Source of the DNA: Candidatus Limicola stercorigallinarum
Lineage (GTDB): Bacteria; Actinomycetota; Coriobacteriia; Coriobacteriales; Coriobacteriaceae
Assembly (NCBI GenBank): GCA_018711625.1
Contig: DVID01000004.1
Coordinates: forward strand, 1 to 50,243
Direction: 5' to 3'
DNA length: 50,243 bases
The position numbers and the translations under genes are program-made. How positions within the stretch are numbered: position 1 is the first letter of the stretch; the number at the start of each line of letters is the position of its first letter. Under the pieces are notes generated by a model. That model searched no databases. It was not told the origin of the DNA and saw only the letters and a list, made by a program, of their open reading frames with translations. This document shows positions 15,863 to 24,332 of the stretch, piece after piece.

Positions 15863-17026
15863 CTACTTGATCACGCGCACGCGGTAGACGGCGGGAATCT
15901 CTTTGAGCGCCTCGATGGTGGAGCTTTCCAGGTGCTCGTCGGTGTCAAACATGGTGTAGGCGTTCTCACCGGCGCTCTCGTTGACCATGCGCTGCACGTT
16001 GGCGTTGTCTTTCGCGAGGATCGCCGTGATCTGGCCAATCATGTTGGGCACATTGGCGTGCAGGCAGGCGATACGGCTTGCGGCGCGCGCCTTGCCCATG
16101 GAGCAAGAAGGATAGTTCACCGAGTGTGCGATATTGCCGTTTTCCAGGTAATCTTTAAGCTCAGAGATAGCCATGTCGGCGCAATTGGCCTCAGCTTCGC
16201 TGGTGCCAGCGCCGGAGTGCGTAGTTACAAACGTATTGGGCATGAGCACGGTTTTGGACGTGGCGAAGTCGGTAGAGAACCATGAGAGCTGGCCTGTGTG
16301 CAGGGCATCGTTTACGGCGTCCTCGTCCACGATGGTTTCACGCGCAAAGTTTATAAGCACGGCGCCGGGATGGAGAAGCGCCAGCTGCTCGGTGCTGATC
16401 ATGCCTATGGTGTCCGCCTTTGACGGCACATGGAGCGTGAGGTAGTCGCAGCCGCGGCACAGGTCTTCGAGTGTGCCCACGCGCCGCACATCGCGCGAGA
16501 GGTCCCAAGCATGTTCAACCGAGATGAAGGGGTCGTAACCATACACGTCCATGCCCAGCTGCACGCAGGCGTTTGCCACCTTGGAGCCCACGTTGCCCAG
16601 GCCGATGACGCCCACACGCTTGCCGCTGAGCTCTTGGCCCACGAAGGCCTTCTTCACCTTCTCTGCTTCAACCATGATGTTGGGGCGGTTTGCGTTGTCG
16701 CGCACCCACTCCATCGATTGCACAATGCCACGGCTGGAGAGGATCATCATGCAGATGACCATCTCCTTCACCGCGTTGGCGTTGGCGCCTGGCGAGTTAA
16801 ACACCACCACGCCGCGCTTGGCGTATTCGTCCACCGGGATATTGTTCACTCCGGCACCGCAGCGCGCGATGGCGCGGATACCGCCGGGGAGGTCGTATCC
16901 GTGCAGGTCGGTTGAGCGCATGAGGATGGCGTCCGCATCGGCGGTATCCTCCACGAAGGTATAGCCGTCGCCAAAGTTGACGGTTCCGTCTTTGGTGATG
17001 TCATCAATGAGTTTGATCTTTCGCAT
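15863..17026 (-). CDS. serA: D-3-phosphoglycerate dehydrogenase
   Basis: Oxidises 3-phosphoglycerate to phosphohydroxypyruvate with NAD, the first step of serine synthesis. The 387-residue protein is the short form: substrate domain, then Rossmann domain with VGVIGLGNVGSKVANAC near residue 145, the catalytic Arg in INFARETIVDEDAV, Glu further on and His in TTHSGAGTSEAE, and a C-terminal ACT domain (ASRIACLHANVPNMIGQITA) for possible serine feedback. GGGAGCG is a good ribosome binding site. The 5' leader contains the 107-base cruciform at 17041-17147. serC lies upstream on the same strand after 300 bases. Confidence 0.9.
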   Translation of the reverse strand: MRKIKLIDDITKDGTVNFGDGYTFVEDTADADAILMRSTDLHGYDLPGGIRAIARCGAGVNNIPVDEYAKRGVVVFNSPGANANAVKEMVICMMILSSRGIVQSMEWVRDNANRPNIMVEAEKVKKAFVGQELSGKRVGVIGLGNVGSKVANACVQLGMDVYGYDPFISVEHAWDLSRDVRRVGTLEDLCRGCDYLTLHVPSKADTIGMISTEQLALLHPGAVLINFARETIVDEDAVNDALHTGQLSWFSTDFATSKTVLMPNTFVTTHSGAGTSEAEANCADMAISELKDYLENGNIAHSVNYPSCSMGKARAASRIACLHANVPNMIGQITAILAKDNANVQRMVNESAGENAYTMFDTDEHLESSTIEALKEIPAVYRVRVIK

Positions 17027-17040
17027 GATTCGCTCCCTTC

Positions 17041-17147
17041 GGTGTTGTGTGTATGTCTCCCCGCTTCAGACAGTCCTGCGCAAGACGGAGATGCCACTGG
17101 CATCTCCTTTGCGTGCGGAACTCGCGGGGAGACATGCACACAACACC
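17041..17147 (-). promoter_or_regulatory. 107-base cruciform in the leader of serA
   Basis: Arms of 24 bases at 17041-17064 and 17124-17147 (GGTGTTGTGTG...TCTCCCCGC) pair with one mismatch that is a G-U in RNA. Between them GGAGATGCC / GGCATCTCC (17087-17095, 17099-17107) forms an inner stem, and CCTGCGCAA / TTGCGTGCGG partly pairs. It ends 15 bases before the serA start. It may be a regulatory RNA structure or a small palindromic mobile element. The rest of the gap to serC (17148-17331) shows nothing else clear. Confidence 0.65.
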
Positions 17148-17331
17148 TGCGCAATCCTGTGACGTGATGGTAGCTGGAAAGGTTGAGGTGTGTAGAGCGC
17201 CGTATGGGCGATTTGGCTATATCGGCGCCCAACCTACCTTAGAGCTTGCAACGTGTTTTCAAAAGAACATTCCGCTGACGGGGTAGGGCGGTGGGTCTGG
17301 GGCGGGGGCGGAACATAGTCCCAGGCGCGCC

Positions 17332-18426
17332 CTAGTGCGATCGCTGGGTGCGTTCGAAGTCTTCCATGTAGGCTACAAGCGCCTCCACTGCTTCGAGGGT
17401 TACGGCGTTGTAGATGCTCGCGCGCATGCCGCCGGTGAGGCGGTGGGCCTTGACGCCCTCGATTCCGCGCTCGCGGGCGCCCTCAATGAAGGCGCGGTCG
17501 AGCTCGGGCGTGGCGCAGCGGAAGGTGACGTTGGCAATCGAGCGCGACGCGGGTTCCGCGGTGGGTGTGAAGACCTCGCTCTGGTCGAGCAGGTTGTAGA
17601 GCAGCGCGGCCTTTTGACGGTTGACGCGTTCCATAGCTTCAAGCCCGCCTTGCTCCTCAACCCAGCGGAACACCTTACCGCACACATAGATGCCAAAGGT
17701 GTTGGGCGTGTTCATCATCGAGCCAGCGTCGACTTGACGGCGGTAGCTCATGTAGCTCGGGCACGCTGCCAAAGCAGGCCCGTCGTCTACCAGGTCGTCG
17801 CGCACAATAATCACCGTAACACCCGCAATACCAGCGTTTTTCTGAGCGCCTGCATAGATGAGTCCGTAGCGCTCCACATCAAGCGGTGTGGAGAGAAAGC
17901 AGCTGGAGACGTCGGCAACGAGCGGTGTGGCTCCCGTGCGGGGCAGCTCGGAGAACATGGTGCCAAAGATGGTGTTGTTTTGGCAGATGTAGACGTAGTC
18001 GAGTCCTGCGGCCTTGGCTTCGATACCGGTGAGGTCGGGAATGCGGTCGAACCCGGCGTCTTCGCTCGTGGCGAGCACGTCTGCCTGGCCGTAGCGGCAG
18101 GCCTCCTGCCAGGCAAGTTTGGCAAAGTGTCCGCTCACTACATAGCCGGCGTGGCCGGTGCGCATGAGGTTGAGCGGGATGCCGGCAAATTGCAGTGTGG
18201 CTCCGCCCTGCAAAAAGAGGACCCGGTAGGAGCTGGGAATGCCAAGCAGCCGGCGCAGCGTGGCCTCGGCGTCTTCAATAACCTGCGCATACGCTGCTGA
18301 GCGATGACTCATCTCCATAATCGACATGCCGGTTCCCTGGTAGTCGAGGAGCTCATCTTGTATTTCGCGCAGTACGGGCAGCGGGAGCGCCGCCGGTCCG
18401 GCTGAGAAGGAGTAGACACGGGTCAT
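17332..18426 (-). CDS. serC: Phosphoserine aminotransferase
   Basis: PLP-dependent conversion of phosphohydroxypyruvate and glutamate to phosphoserine and 2-oxoglutarate. The 364-residue protein begins MTRVYSFSAGPAALPLPVL, has GMSIMEMSHRS, LFLQGGATLQFAGIPLNL, VADVSSCFLSTPLDV, the PLP lysine in YAGAQKNAGIAGVTVII and the C-terminal VKAHRLTGGMRASIYNAV. All are standard class V SerC signatures. AAAGGACG precedes the start. It is the first gene of the serC-serA-DUF1015 group. No serB is seen in the window. Confidence 0.94.
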   Translation of the reverse strand: MTRVYSFSAGPAALPLPVLREIQDELLDYQGTGMSIMEMSHRSAAYAQVIEDAEATLRRLLGIPSSYRVLFLQGGATLQFAGIPLNLMRTGHAGYVVSGHFAKLAWQEACRYGQADVLATSEDAGFDRIPDLTGIEAKAAGLDYVYICQNNTIFGTMFSELPRTGATPLVADVSSCFLSTPLDVERYGLIYAGAQKNAGIAGVTVIIVRDDLVDDGPALAACPSYMSYRRQVDAGSMMNTPNTFGIYVCGKVFRWVEEQGGLEAMERVNRQKAALLYNLLDQSEVFTPTAEPASRSIANVTFRCATPELDRAFIEGARERGIEGVKAHRLTGGMRASIYNAVTLEAVEALVAYMEDFERTQRSH

Positions 18427-18604
18427 GAAGCGTCCTTTCGGGCTTTGGGCCGCGCGTAGAGCAGCCCGGGGTCAAGAGCCTGTAGGTTACGTTATCATAG
18501 TAAAGCGAGCACTCGGCAAACACGGAAATCCGACTGTAACGCTCTGATTAACCATCGCGAAACACGTATCGCACGTTTTGCCACACGAAGGTAAGAAGGT
18601 TGCT

Positions 18605-19441
18605 ATGGCGTGGTATGTCACATCAGACGCGCACGGGCATCTGCGGCCGCTGGATCGTGTGCTCGCGCGTATCTCGCCCGGGGCGGACGATACGGTTGTG
18701 GTGCTGGGCGATATGGTCGACCGTGGCCCTGATCCTCTGGGGGTCATCAAGTTGGTGCGCAGCCTGCCCAATGCACGCGTGCTCATGGGCAATCACGAGC
18801 GCATGATGCTCGACGCGCTCCTCTCGGAGGGCGATTTGGAGCTTGATACCTGGGCTATGAATGGCGGATACACTACGGCGACGGGCCTTGATGCGCTGGA
18901 GAAAGAAGCGTTCTCAGAGCTTGTTGACTGGGTGGTTAACCTGCCGCTTTTCATGGTGGCCGAGACTGCGGAGCGCCCCTATATTTTGGTGCATGCAGGC
19001 ATTGATGCCCTGGCGGCGCGCGGCTATTTGGCCACGGCGGGCGTTGCCTGCTCAGATGGCAGGGGTGCGGCAGATGCGAGCGTATCACAGCTGCTCGATA
19101 TGCTAGCCTGTCAAGATCCTATGGACCTCCTCTGGATCCGCGGACAGTTTTGGGGTGAGCCCACCGGCCTTGTGGGAGCTGATGGGCGCGGGCCCGTAGT
19201 GATTGCGGGGCACACGCCCTCGGTGGCGCTAAGCATGTATGCAGGACAGGAAGGTGTGGGTGTCTCGCCCGAAGGCAAAGGTACGATCACGCCGCTTGGC
19301 GCATGCCCCGAGACAGGCTGGGTGGCCGACCGCATTGATATCGACTGCGCCGCGGCGGGAGGCAGCCGTACCGGCCGCATCGGTGTGATGCGCCTTGACG
19401 ATGGTGCCACCTGGTACGAGGCGATCGAGCAAGACGAGTAA
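18605..19441 (+). CDS. Metallophosphoesterase, ApaH/PrpE-like
   Basis: A 278-residue calcineurin-like phosphoesterase. Metal-ligand motifs appear in order: SDAHGHLRPLD, GDMVDRGPDPLG, MGNHERMM, LVHAGID near residue 140 and AGHTPSV near 205. This is the arrangement of diadenosine tetraphosphatase/serine-threonine phosphatase relatives; the substrate cannot be told from sequence. ATG at 18605 with AAGAAGG six bases upstream; the open frame reaches back nine more codons. Transcribed divergently from serC. Confidence 0.8.
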   Translation: MAWYVTSDAHGHLRPLDRVLARISPGADDTVVVLGDMVDRGPDPLGVIKLVRSLPNARVLMGNHERMMLDALLSEGDLELDTWAMNGGYTTATGLDALEKEAFSELVDWVVNLPLFMVAETAERPYILVHAGIDALAARGYLATAGVACSDGRGAADASVSQLLDMLACQDPMDLLWIRGQFWGEPTGLVGADGRGPVVIAGHTPSVALSMYAGQEGVGVSPEGKGTITPLGACPETGWVADRIDIDCAAAGGSRTGRIGVMRLDDGATWYEAIEQDE

Positions 19442-19483
19442 ATGGGTTGGTTGGGGACGTGTTCGTTTCAACCCATTTCCTTG
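19440..19483. repeat. Intergenic inverted repeat of the GGGGACGTGTTCGTTT family
   Basis: AAATGGGTTG at the left and CAACCCATTT at the right pair around a loop containing GGGGACGTGTTCGTTT. The left arm starts in the stop codon of the phosphoesterase gene. It shares words with the element at 24696-24787. Confidence 0.6.
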
Positions 19484-19505
19484 GCACATCCACGAGCTGC
19501 GTGCC

Positions 19506-21014
19506 CTACGAGAAGGGGTTGCGCTCCTTGGTGATGGCGCGACGCATGCGTGCGTATTCAAGGACCAACAGTACAAGCAAAAGCCCCATCGTGCCCAGAT
19601 AACTCACCACGGCGCCGGTGAGTCCCAACAGGTTCACAAGCACGAGCGACAGCACAATCGATACTACAAACGACAGCATATAGAGCTTCATCACAGCCTG
19701 CTGGCGCCTGAGCACGGCAACAATGGCGTAGAGGAAGTCGATTGCTGCGGTGATGCCGCCTGCGATGATCATGAGGTGGGCGAGGAGCCCGAACTGCCCA
19801 AAGTCCACGCCGTACATAAAGCTCATAAGGGGCAGGCCAATCCACTCCATAAAGAGCGAGACCACAGCGGTGAGGCCCAAAATCACAGCCATAACAGCAG
19901 CGATAATCACATCGAAGCGGCGGCGCTTGCGCGGATTGGACCAAATGCTCGCCAGGCGCAGCAGTTGCGGCTTATACACAAAGCCAATGGCCAGCAAAAT
20001 GCCCTGGGCGGGGAAGTAAAGCGCGTTGAAGTAGAGCTGGTTGTCGTAGGAAAGCGCGCCTTCCATTACAAACTTAGGAATGCTTTCGATGAGGTTGAAC
20101 AAGAAGAGGGCCGCAAAAAGGGGAAAGCAATGGGTGAGCAGGTCGGTGACCTCGTCCACGTGCCAGCGGCCCGATTTCTCGGTCTCAAGCAGGGCAAGCG
20201 GGAGCGTGAGCAGGGCAAACGAGGCGACCGCAATCACCGCCATCGCAATGGACGCAAGCGCAAGGTTGCGTGTGATGAGCAGCATGAGCGAGAACGCAAC
20301 CACCACAACCACCGAGCGTACGGCCTGAGAGATGCCGGCAAGGTAGAGCTTATCGGCCTGCTGTAGGCGCCCCTCGTACACGTCGGCAACACCATCGATG
20401 AGCTTGTATACGTAGACGCCCATGCAGATGGTGAACATATCGGGCTCATAGCCGCGCAGGGTGCAGTAGAGAAGTCCCATCCCAAAGGCGAGGATTCCCG
20501 TGATCCAGCGAGCAAGCTGGTAGGAACCAAAGGAATGCGTCTCGTCTATGTCCGAGACCTGATAATTGCGCACGCCGTAGTTTGCGGCGATCATGAGCAG
20601 CGTTCCCGTTACAAATGCCATAGAGAACATGCCTGCCTGCTCGGTGCCGGCAAGCTGCGTGGCAACAACGGTGAACACCGGGAAGGTCATGCCCCACAGG
20701 GCCGTGCCAACGGTGTTCCATACATAGTCGCGCCCCGTGCTGTGCGAGGCGTACTCGGCTTCCTGCTCGCTCAGCGAGCCGTGGTAGATGGCTTGGAGCA
20801 GGCGGGTCCACCATTGGTTTATCAGCCGGGCGACGAACGGCTCGCGGGCGGGGTGTCGGCGAGCGCGCCCGGTGCGCGGCTCGTGACCAGGGCGAACATC
20901 CACACGCTCGGCTCCATCGTTCTCTACCTGCTCGGCATGGCGAAAGGCGGGCCTGGCGTGTGTGGCACCGCGACGGGTGAGCGCGCGAACGATATCTTGC
21001 GGATTGCGTGCCAT
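19506..21014 (-). CDS. Wzx/RfbX-type polysaccharide flippase (MOP superfamily)
   Basis: A 502-residue inner membrane protein with about 12-14 predicted segments from residue 90 to the C-terminus, for example TALWGMTFPVFTVVATQLAG, AFVTGTLLMIAANYGVRNYQ and LLVLLVLEYARMRRAI. Fold and length match lipopolysaccharide/teichoic acid repeat-unit flippases. The first 75 residues are basic, Arg-rich and soluble, which is unusual. The ATG at 21014 (MARNPQDIVRAL) follows AGGGGC; the open frame extends 85 codons upstream through sequence with an atypical composition. No glycan synthesis cluster is adjacent, though a WecA/TagO homologue is at 27130. Confidence 0.75.
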   Translation of the reverse strand: MARNPQDIVRALTRRGATHARPAFRHAEQVENDGAERVDVRPGHEPRTGRARRHPAREPFVARLINQWWTRLLQAIYHGSLSEQEAEYASHSTGRDYVWNTVGTALWGMTFPVFTVVATQLAGTEQAGMFSMAFVTGTLLMIAANYGVRNYQVSDIDETHSFGSYQLARWITGILAFGMGLLYCTLRGYEPDMFTICMGVYVYKLIDGVADVYEGRLQQADKLYLAGISQAVRSVVVVVAFSLMLLITRNLALASIAMAVIAVASFALLTLPLALLETEKSGRWHVDEVTDLLTHCFPLFAALFLFNLIESIPKFVMEGALSYDNQLYFNALYFPAQGILLAIGFVYKPQLLRLASIWSNPRKRRRFDVIIAAVMAVILGLTAVVSLFMEWIGLPLMSFMYGVDFGQFGLLAHLMIIAGGITAAIDFLYAIVAVLRRQQAVMKLYMLSFVVSIVLSLVLVNLLGLTGAVVSYLGTMGLLLVLLVLEYARMRRAITKERNPFS

Positions 21015-21216
21015 AGAGCCCCTGTCTTTGTGAGGAGGGGCGCGTGCGGGCACAACTCCCCCTCGGAATGGATGCCTGGCATTATACCCGCTGAGGCGCG
21101 CAGGCGCGTGTGCGGTGCCGTCTGCGACTAAGGAGCGTCGTTTCTCCGATAGAGGGGGTGCGCAGAGCAGTTGGTTGAGGTATATAGGGGAAGGTTGTAC
21201 ATGTGCCGCGCCGGTT

Positions 21217-21232
21217 TCTGTCGGCCGACAGA
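21217..21232. promoter_or_regulatory. 16-bp perfect palindrome in the pckA leader
   Basis: TCTGTCGGCCGACAGA is a perfect palindrome about 80 bases before the pckA start. It could be an operator or a short hairpin. Confidence 0.4.
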
Positions 21233-21313
21233 TGGGTTCGCGCTTCATGGTCGGAGCGGCGAGGCACACGGCAGCGCATACGCGATGCCGTCTAGTAATG
21301 AAAGGTGACAGAT

Positions 21314-22906
21314 ATGATTGAAACCATATTGTTGGAATCGGGCATCGATTGCGACATCGATCGCGTGCATGTTGACTGGAGCCCTGCCAAGCTCATCGAG
21401 CATGCTATCTCGCACCACGAGGCCTATCTCACCTCCACTGGTTCCCTCTCGGTTTCTACGGGTGCTTTCACCGGTCGCTCGCCCGAGAACCGCTACATCG
21501 TTGACGCCGGCGAAGCCGATGCGAACGTCAACTGGGATAGTCCCACCAATAAGCCCATCGACGAGAAAACCTATAAGCGCGTGCGCAAGAACGTGACGCG
21601 TTACATGTCGCAGCGCCGCCACCTGTTTGTGGTGCGCGGTTTCGCGGGCGCCGACCGCCAGTATGCCCGCAAGGTCATGGTGGTGTGCGAGCGCGCCCAC
21701 CAGGCGCTGTTCATCTCTCAGATGCTCGTGCGCCCCTCTGCTGACGAGCTTGAGGTATTTGGCCGCCCCGACATCATGGTGTTCGCGGCGCCCACTTACG
21801 TGTGCTCGCGTGACCGCGATGGCTTGGAGCCCGCGGCTGTCATCCTCGATATGGAGGGCAAGAAGATCGTTGTCGCCGGTACTGGCTACTGCGGCGAGAT
21901 CAAGAAGGCCATCTTCACGATGATGAACTACCTGCTGCCCATCGAGGACGGCGTGCTCCCCATGCACTGCTCGGCCAACATGGATCCGCGCACCGGCAAG
22001 ACCGCCATTCTCTTTGGTCTTTCGGGCACCGGCAAGACGACCCTCTCCGCCGACCCCGACCGCCTGCTCATCGGCGACGATGAGCACGGTTGGAGCCCCC
22101 GTGGCGTCTTCAACATCGAGGGCGGCTGCTACGCCAAGACCATCGACCTCACGCGCGAGCGCGAACCGGACATCTACGACGCCATCCGCTTCGGCAGCCT
22201 GTCCGAGAATGTGAAGCTCGACCGCAAGAGCCGCGCTCCCATCTACTCCGATAGCTCCATCACCGAGAACGGCCGCGCCGCCTATCCGCTGAGCCACATC
22301 CAGCGCGTGGTGGAGTCCGGCACGGGCGAGACCCCTTCGGTGGTGCTCTTCCTTACGGCCGACGCCTATGGCGTGCTCCCGCCCATCTCCAAGCTTGACC
22401 GCGCCCAGGCCATGTTCCAGTTCCTCACCGGCTACACCGCCAAGGTTGCTGGTACCGAGCTGGGCATCAAGGAGCCGCAGCCCACGTTCTCGGCGCTCTT
22501 TGGCGAGCCCTTCATGCCGCTCGATCACATGGTGTACGCCTACCTGCTGGGCGAGAAGATCACCCAGAACAATACACGCGTGTACCTGGTGAACACCGGC
22601 TGGACCGGCGGCCCCTATGGCGTTGGTCACCGCATTGCGCTCTACCACACGCGCGCGCTCGTGAAGGCCGCCATGAACGGCGAGCTCGATGTGGCGGGCT
22701 ATCGTCATGACGACGTGTTCAACGTAGACGTTCCGCTCGATTGCCCGGGCGTGCCGTCTAAGATCCTGAACCCGCGTGACACCTGGGAAGATGGCGAGGC
22801 TTACGACAAGGCTGCCGCCGAGCTGGTAAAGAAGTTCAAGGACAACTTCGACAAGCGCTATCCGGGTGCCGACCTTAACAGCATGACGCGCCCGCGCACC
22901 CGCTAA
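21314..22906 (+). CDS. pckA: Phosphoenolpyruvate carboxykinase (ATP)
   Basis: Interconverts oxaloacetate + ATP and PEP + CO2 + ADP. The 530-residue protein has STGAFTGRSPENRYIVD, GYCGEIKKAIFTMMNYLLP, the kinase-1a P-loop FGLSGTGKTTLSADPDR, the metal-binding IGDDEHGW, FNIEGGCYAKTIDL and NTGWTGGPYGVGHRI, all diagnostic of the ATP-dependent type. Length is normal. The ATG at 21314 with AAAGGTG six bases upstream is preferred over GTG at 21305. Followed by a strong terminator. In fermenting anaerobes it usually works toward oxaloacetate for succinate formation; direction here is inference. Codon use is strongly C-ending, suggesting high expression. Confidence 0.95.
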   Translation: MIETILLESGIDCDIDRVHVDWSPAKLIEHAISHHEAYLTSTGSLSVSTGAFTGRSPENRYIVDAGEADANVNWDSPTNKPIDEKTYKRVRKNVTRYMSQRRHLFVVRGFAGADRQYARKVMVVCERAHQALFISQMLVRPSADELEVFGRPDIMVFAAPTYVCSRDRDGLEPAAVILDMEGKKIVVAGTGYCGEIKKAIFTMMNYLLPIEDGVLPMHCSANMDPRTGKTAILFGLSGTGKTTLSADPDRLLIGDDEHGWSPRGVFNIEGGCYAKTIDLTREREPDIYDAIRFGSLSENVKLDRKSRAPIYSDSSITENGRAAYPLSHIQRVVESGTGETPSVVLFLTADAYGVLPPISKLDRAQAMFQFLTGYTAKVAGTELGIKEPQPTFSALFGEPFMPLDHMVYAYLLGEKITQNNTRVYLVNTGWTGGPYGVGHRIALYHTRALVKAAMNGELDVAGYRHDDVFNVDVPLDCPGVPSKILNPRDTWEDGEAYDKAAAELVKKFKDNFDKRYPGADLNSMTRPRTR

Positions 22907-22930
22907 GGATTGCGGAGGCATTACGTTCGC

Positions 22931-22964
22931 AAACGGTGGGTCGCTCGGCGGCCCACCGTTTTTT
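22931..22964 (+). terminator. Rho-independent terminator of pckA
   Basis: Stem AAACGGTGGG / CCCACCGTTT with an 11-base loop, followed by TTT after the stem, 25 bases after the pckA stop. Confidence 0.88.
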
Positions 22965-23061
22965 GAAGCGCCGGCTGGGTGAAGGATGTTTGGCCAGCGG
23001 GGTTCGGCACGCATGCAGCTCTGTGCTCCTGATGCTGCTCGGGGCTGGCCGCGGTTGTTTC

Positions 23062-23090
23062 TTGACCCCTGCTAGCAGGAGAATTACCAT
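23062..23090 (+). promoter_or_regulatory. Predicted promoter with a palindromic operator-like spacer
   Basis: TTGACC at 23062-23067 and TACCAT at 23085-23090 are 17 bases apart. The spacer begins with the perfect 12-bp palindrome CCTGCTAGCAGG at 23068-23079, where a repressor could block polymerase. Confidence 0.5.
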
Positions 23091-23096
23091 AAACGT

Positions 23097-23184
23097 GCCT
23101 CCTTCCCCGGATGGAGGCCTTGTGCGCGCTTGCGTGCCAGCACCGTAGGGCTGAGAAGGTGGCTGGTATGAAGCGCGTTTTTTT
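23097..23184 (+). ncRNA. Structured leader or small RNA ending in a terminator hairpin
   Basis: Downstream of the promoter, CCTCC/GGAGG forms a first hairpin. A second structure has an outer stem CGCGCTT / AAGCGCG (23125-23131, 23171-23177) and an inner stem CCAGCACC / GGTGGCTGG, followed directly by seven T (23178-23184). This is a terminator configuration 55 bases before the B3/B4 gene start. It could be an attenuator for that gene or the end of an independent small RNA. No known riboswitch class is recognised. Confidence 0.5.
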
Positions 23185-23239
23185 ATAGAGCTTGAGCGAG
23201 AGTTTGAGCGCGAACGCTCCAACGGAAAGGATGCGAACG

Positions 23240-23968
23240 ATGAAGCAGTTCATCACCGAGGATTCGTTTTGGAACTTGTTTCCCCAGGCGGTCATTGGTG
23301 TGGTGGTGGCCGAGGGCATGAAGCCTGCCTCCGAGGTGCCCCAGGAGGACGCGGATGAGATAGCGCGTCTGCTCGACCGCGCCAACGTGCTCGCCGAGCG
23401 TCACCTCACGAGCGACACCATCTCGGAGAACGCACCGGTAAAGGCCTGGCGCGATGCGTACCGCGCGTTCAAAACCAAGAAGGGTGCCCGCTGCTCCATC
23501 GAGAACCTGCTCAAGCGCGTTCTTAAGGGCAAGCCCGTGGGCAGCATCACGCCGGCGGTGGATATCTACAACGCCATCTCGCTCAAGTATGCGCTGCCTG
23601 TGGGCGGGGAGGATATCGATGCGTTTGAGGGCAATCTGCGTCTGGGACTGACCGAAGGTGGCGACGCGTTCCTGCCCCTGGGTGAGAACGAGTCCGACGA
23701 TCCCACGCTGCCGGGCGAGCTTTGCTACCGCGACGATGCCGGTGCCGTGTGCCGCTGCTGGAACTGGCGCGACGGCGTTCGTACGGCGCTCACGGATGAT
23801 TCCACAAACGCCTTCTTGATTATTGAGTGTGTTGAGCCGGAGCGTGCAGCAGATTGCGAGGCTGCCATCAACGAGCTCGCTGAGCTGGTGGAGCGCTACC
23901 TGGGCGCCACCATCCGCACCAAGGCGCTCATCACATCTGAGCAGCGCTCGGTTGCTATTGCCGACTAG
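23240..23968 (+). CDS. B3/B4 tRNA-binding domain protein
   Basis: A 242-residue soluble protein of the stand-alone B3/B4 family (PF03483), related to the editing domain of the phenylalanyl-tRNA synthetase beta subunit. Visible features are AWRDAYRAFKTKKGARCSIENL, ITPAVDIYNAISLKYALPVGGEDID and a C-terminal ELVERYLGATI segment. Stand-alone members may hydrolyse mischarged tRNA or bind aminoacyl groups; function is unproven. The ATG at 23240 with GGAAAGG nine bases upstream fits the family; the frame runs 16 codons further up into the leader. Expression may be controlled by the palindromic promoter and the terminator-like leader. Confidence 0.8.
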   Translation: MKQFITEDSFWNLFPQAVIGVVVAEGMKPASEVPQEDADEIARLLDRANVLAERHLTSDTISENAPVKAWRDAYRAFKTKKGARCSIENLLKRVLKGKPVGSITPAVDIYNAISLKYALPVGGEDIDAFEGNLRLGLTEGGDAFLPLGENESDDPTLPGELCYRDDAGAVCRCWNWRDGVRTALTDDSTNAFLIIECVEPERAADCEAAINELAELVERYLGATIRTKALITSEQRSVAIAD

Positions 23969-24049
23969 TACGGCACGAGGCACCAGTGCTATAGGGAAGG
24001 CGGCGACGGATGAGGGCTCCCGTCGCCGCCTTTGTGGTAAAAGTCGCGC

Positions 24050-24283
24050 TTATGCAGAGTGAGGCTGCTCGGTGGCGCGTACGTGCTCGGCAAACCCGTG
24101 ATAGGTCCAATCTTGCTCATCGCCGGGGAGCAGCCCCTCTGAGGAGACATCGCGGAAGAAGCAGGTGGGAATCTCGTGCTGCTTCAGGCATTTTGCGATG
24201 CAAGGCGTGCAACCGGCATTGTGATTGACGGGGTTGTTGGGGCAGGCATGGTCTGTGCAGGTGCAAAACGGTACGTTTGCCAT
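24050..24283 (-). CDS. Small Cys-rich protein, DUF6485-like
   Basis: A 77-residue protein beginning MANVPFCTCTDHACPNNPVN, with further cysteines in GCTPCIAKCLKQHEIPTCFF. The CxCxxxxC...CxxCxxxC pattern suggests bound zinc or an iron-sulfur site. It resembles small conserved proteins of gut anaerobes (DUF6485, from memory). Start at 24283 follows AAAGGA by five bases. It lies 49 bases after the MGMT-like gene on the same strand, so the two may be co-transcribed. Confidence 0.7.
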   Translation of the reverse strand: MANVPFCTCTDHACPNNPVNHNAGCTPCIAKCLKQHEIPTCFFRDVSSEGLLPGDEQDWTYHGFAEHVRATEQPHSA

Positions 24284-24332
24284 GGTCATCCTTTCTGCAT
24301 GAGGCAATCTGGGTAGGATAGGGCGCGGGCGA

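Noticed and set aside
21245-23014. 589-codon minus-strand ORF opposite pckA
   Set aside because: pckA on the plus strand is unambiguous; the antisense frame is open because of biased C-ending codons.
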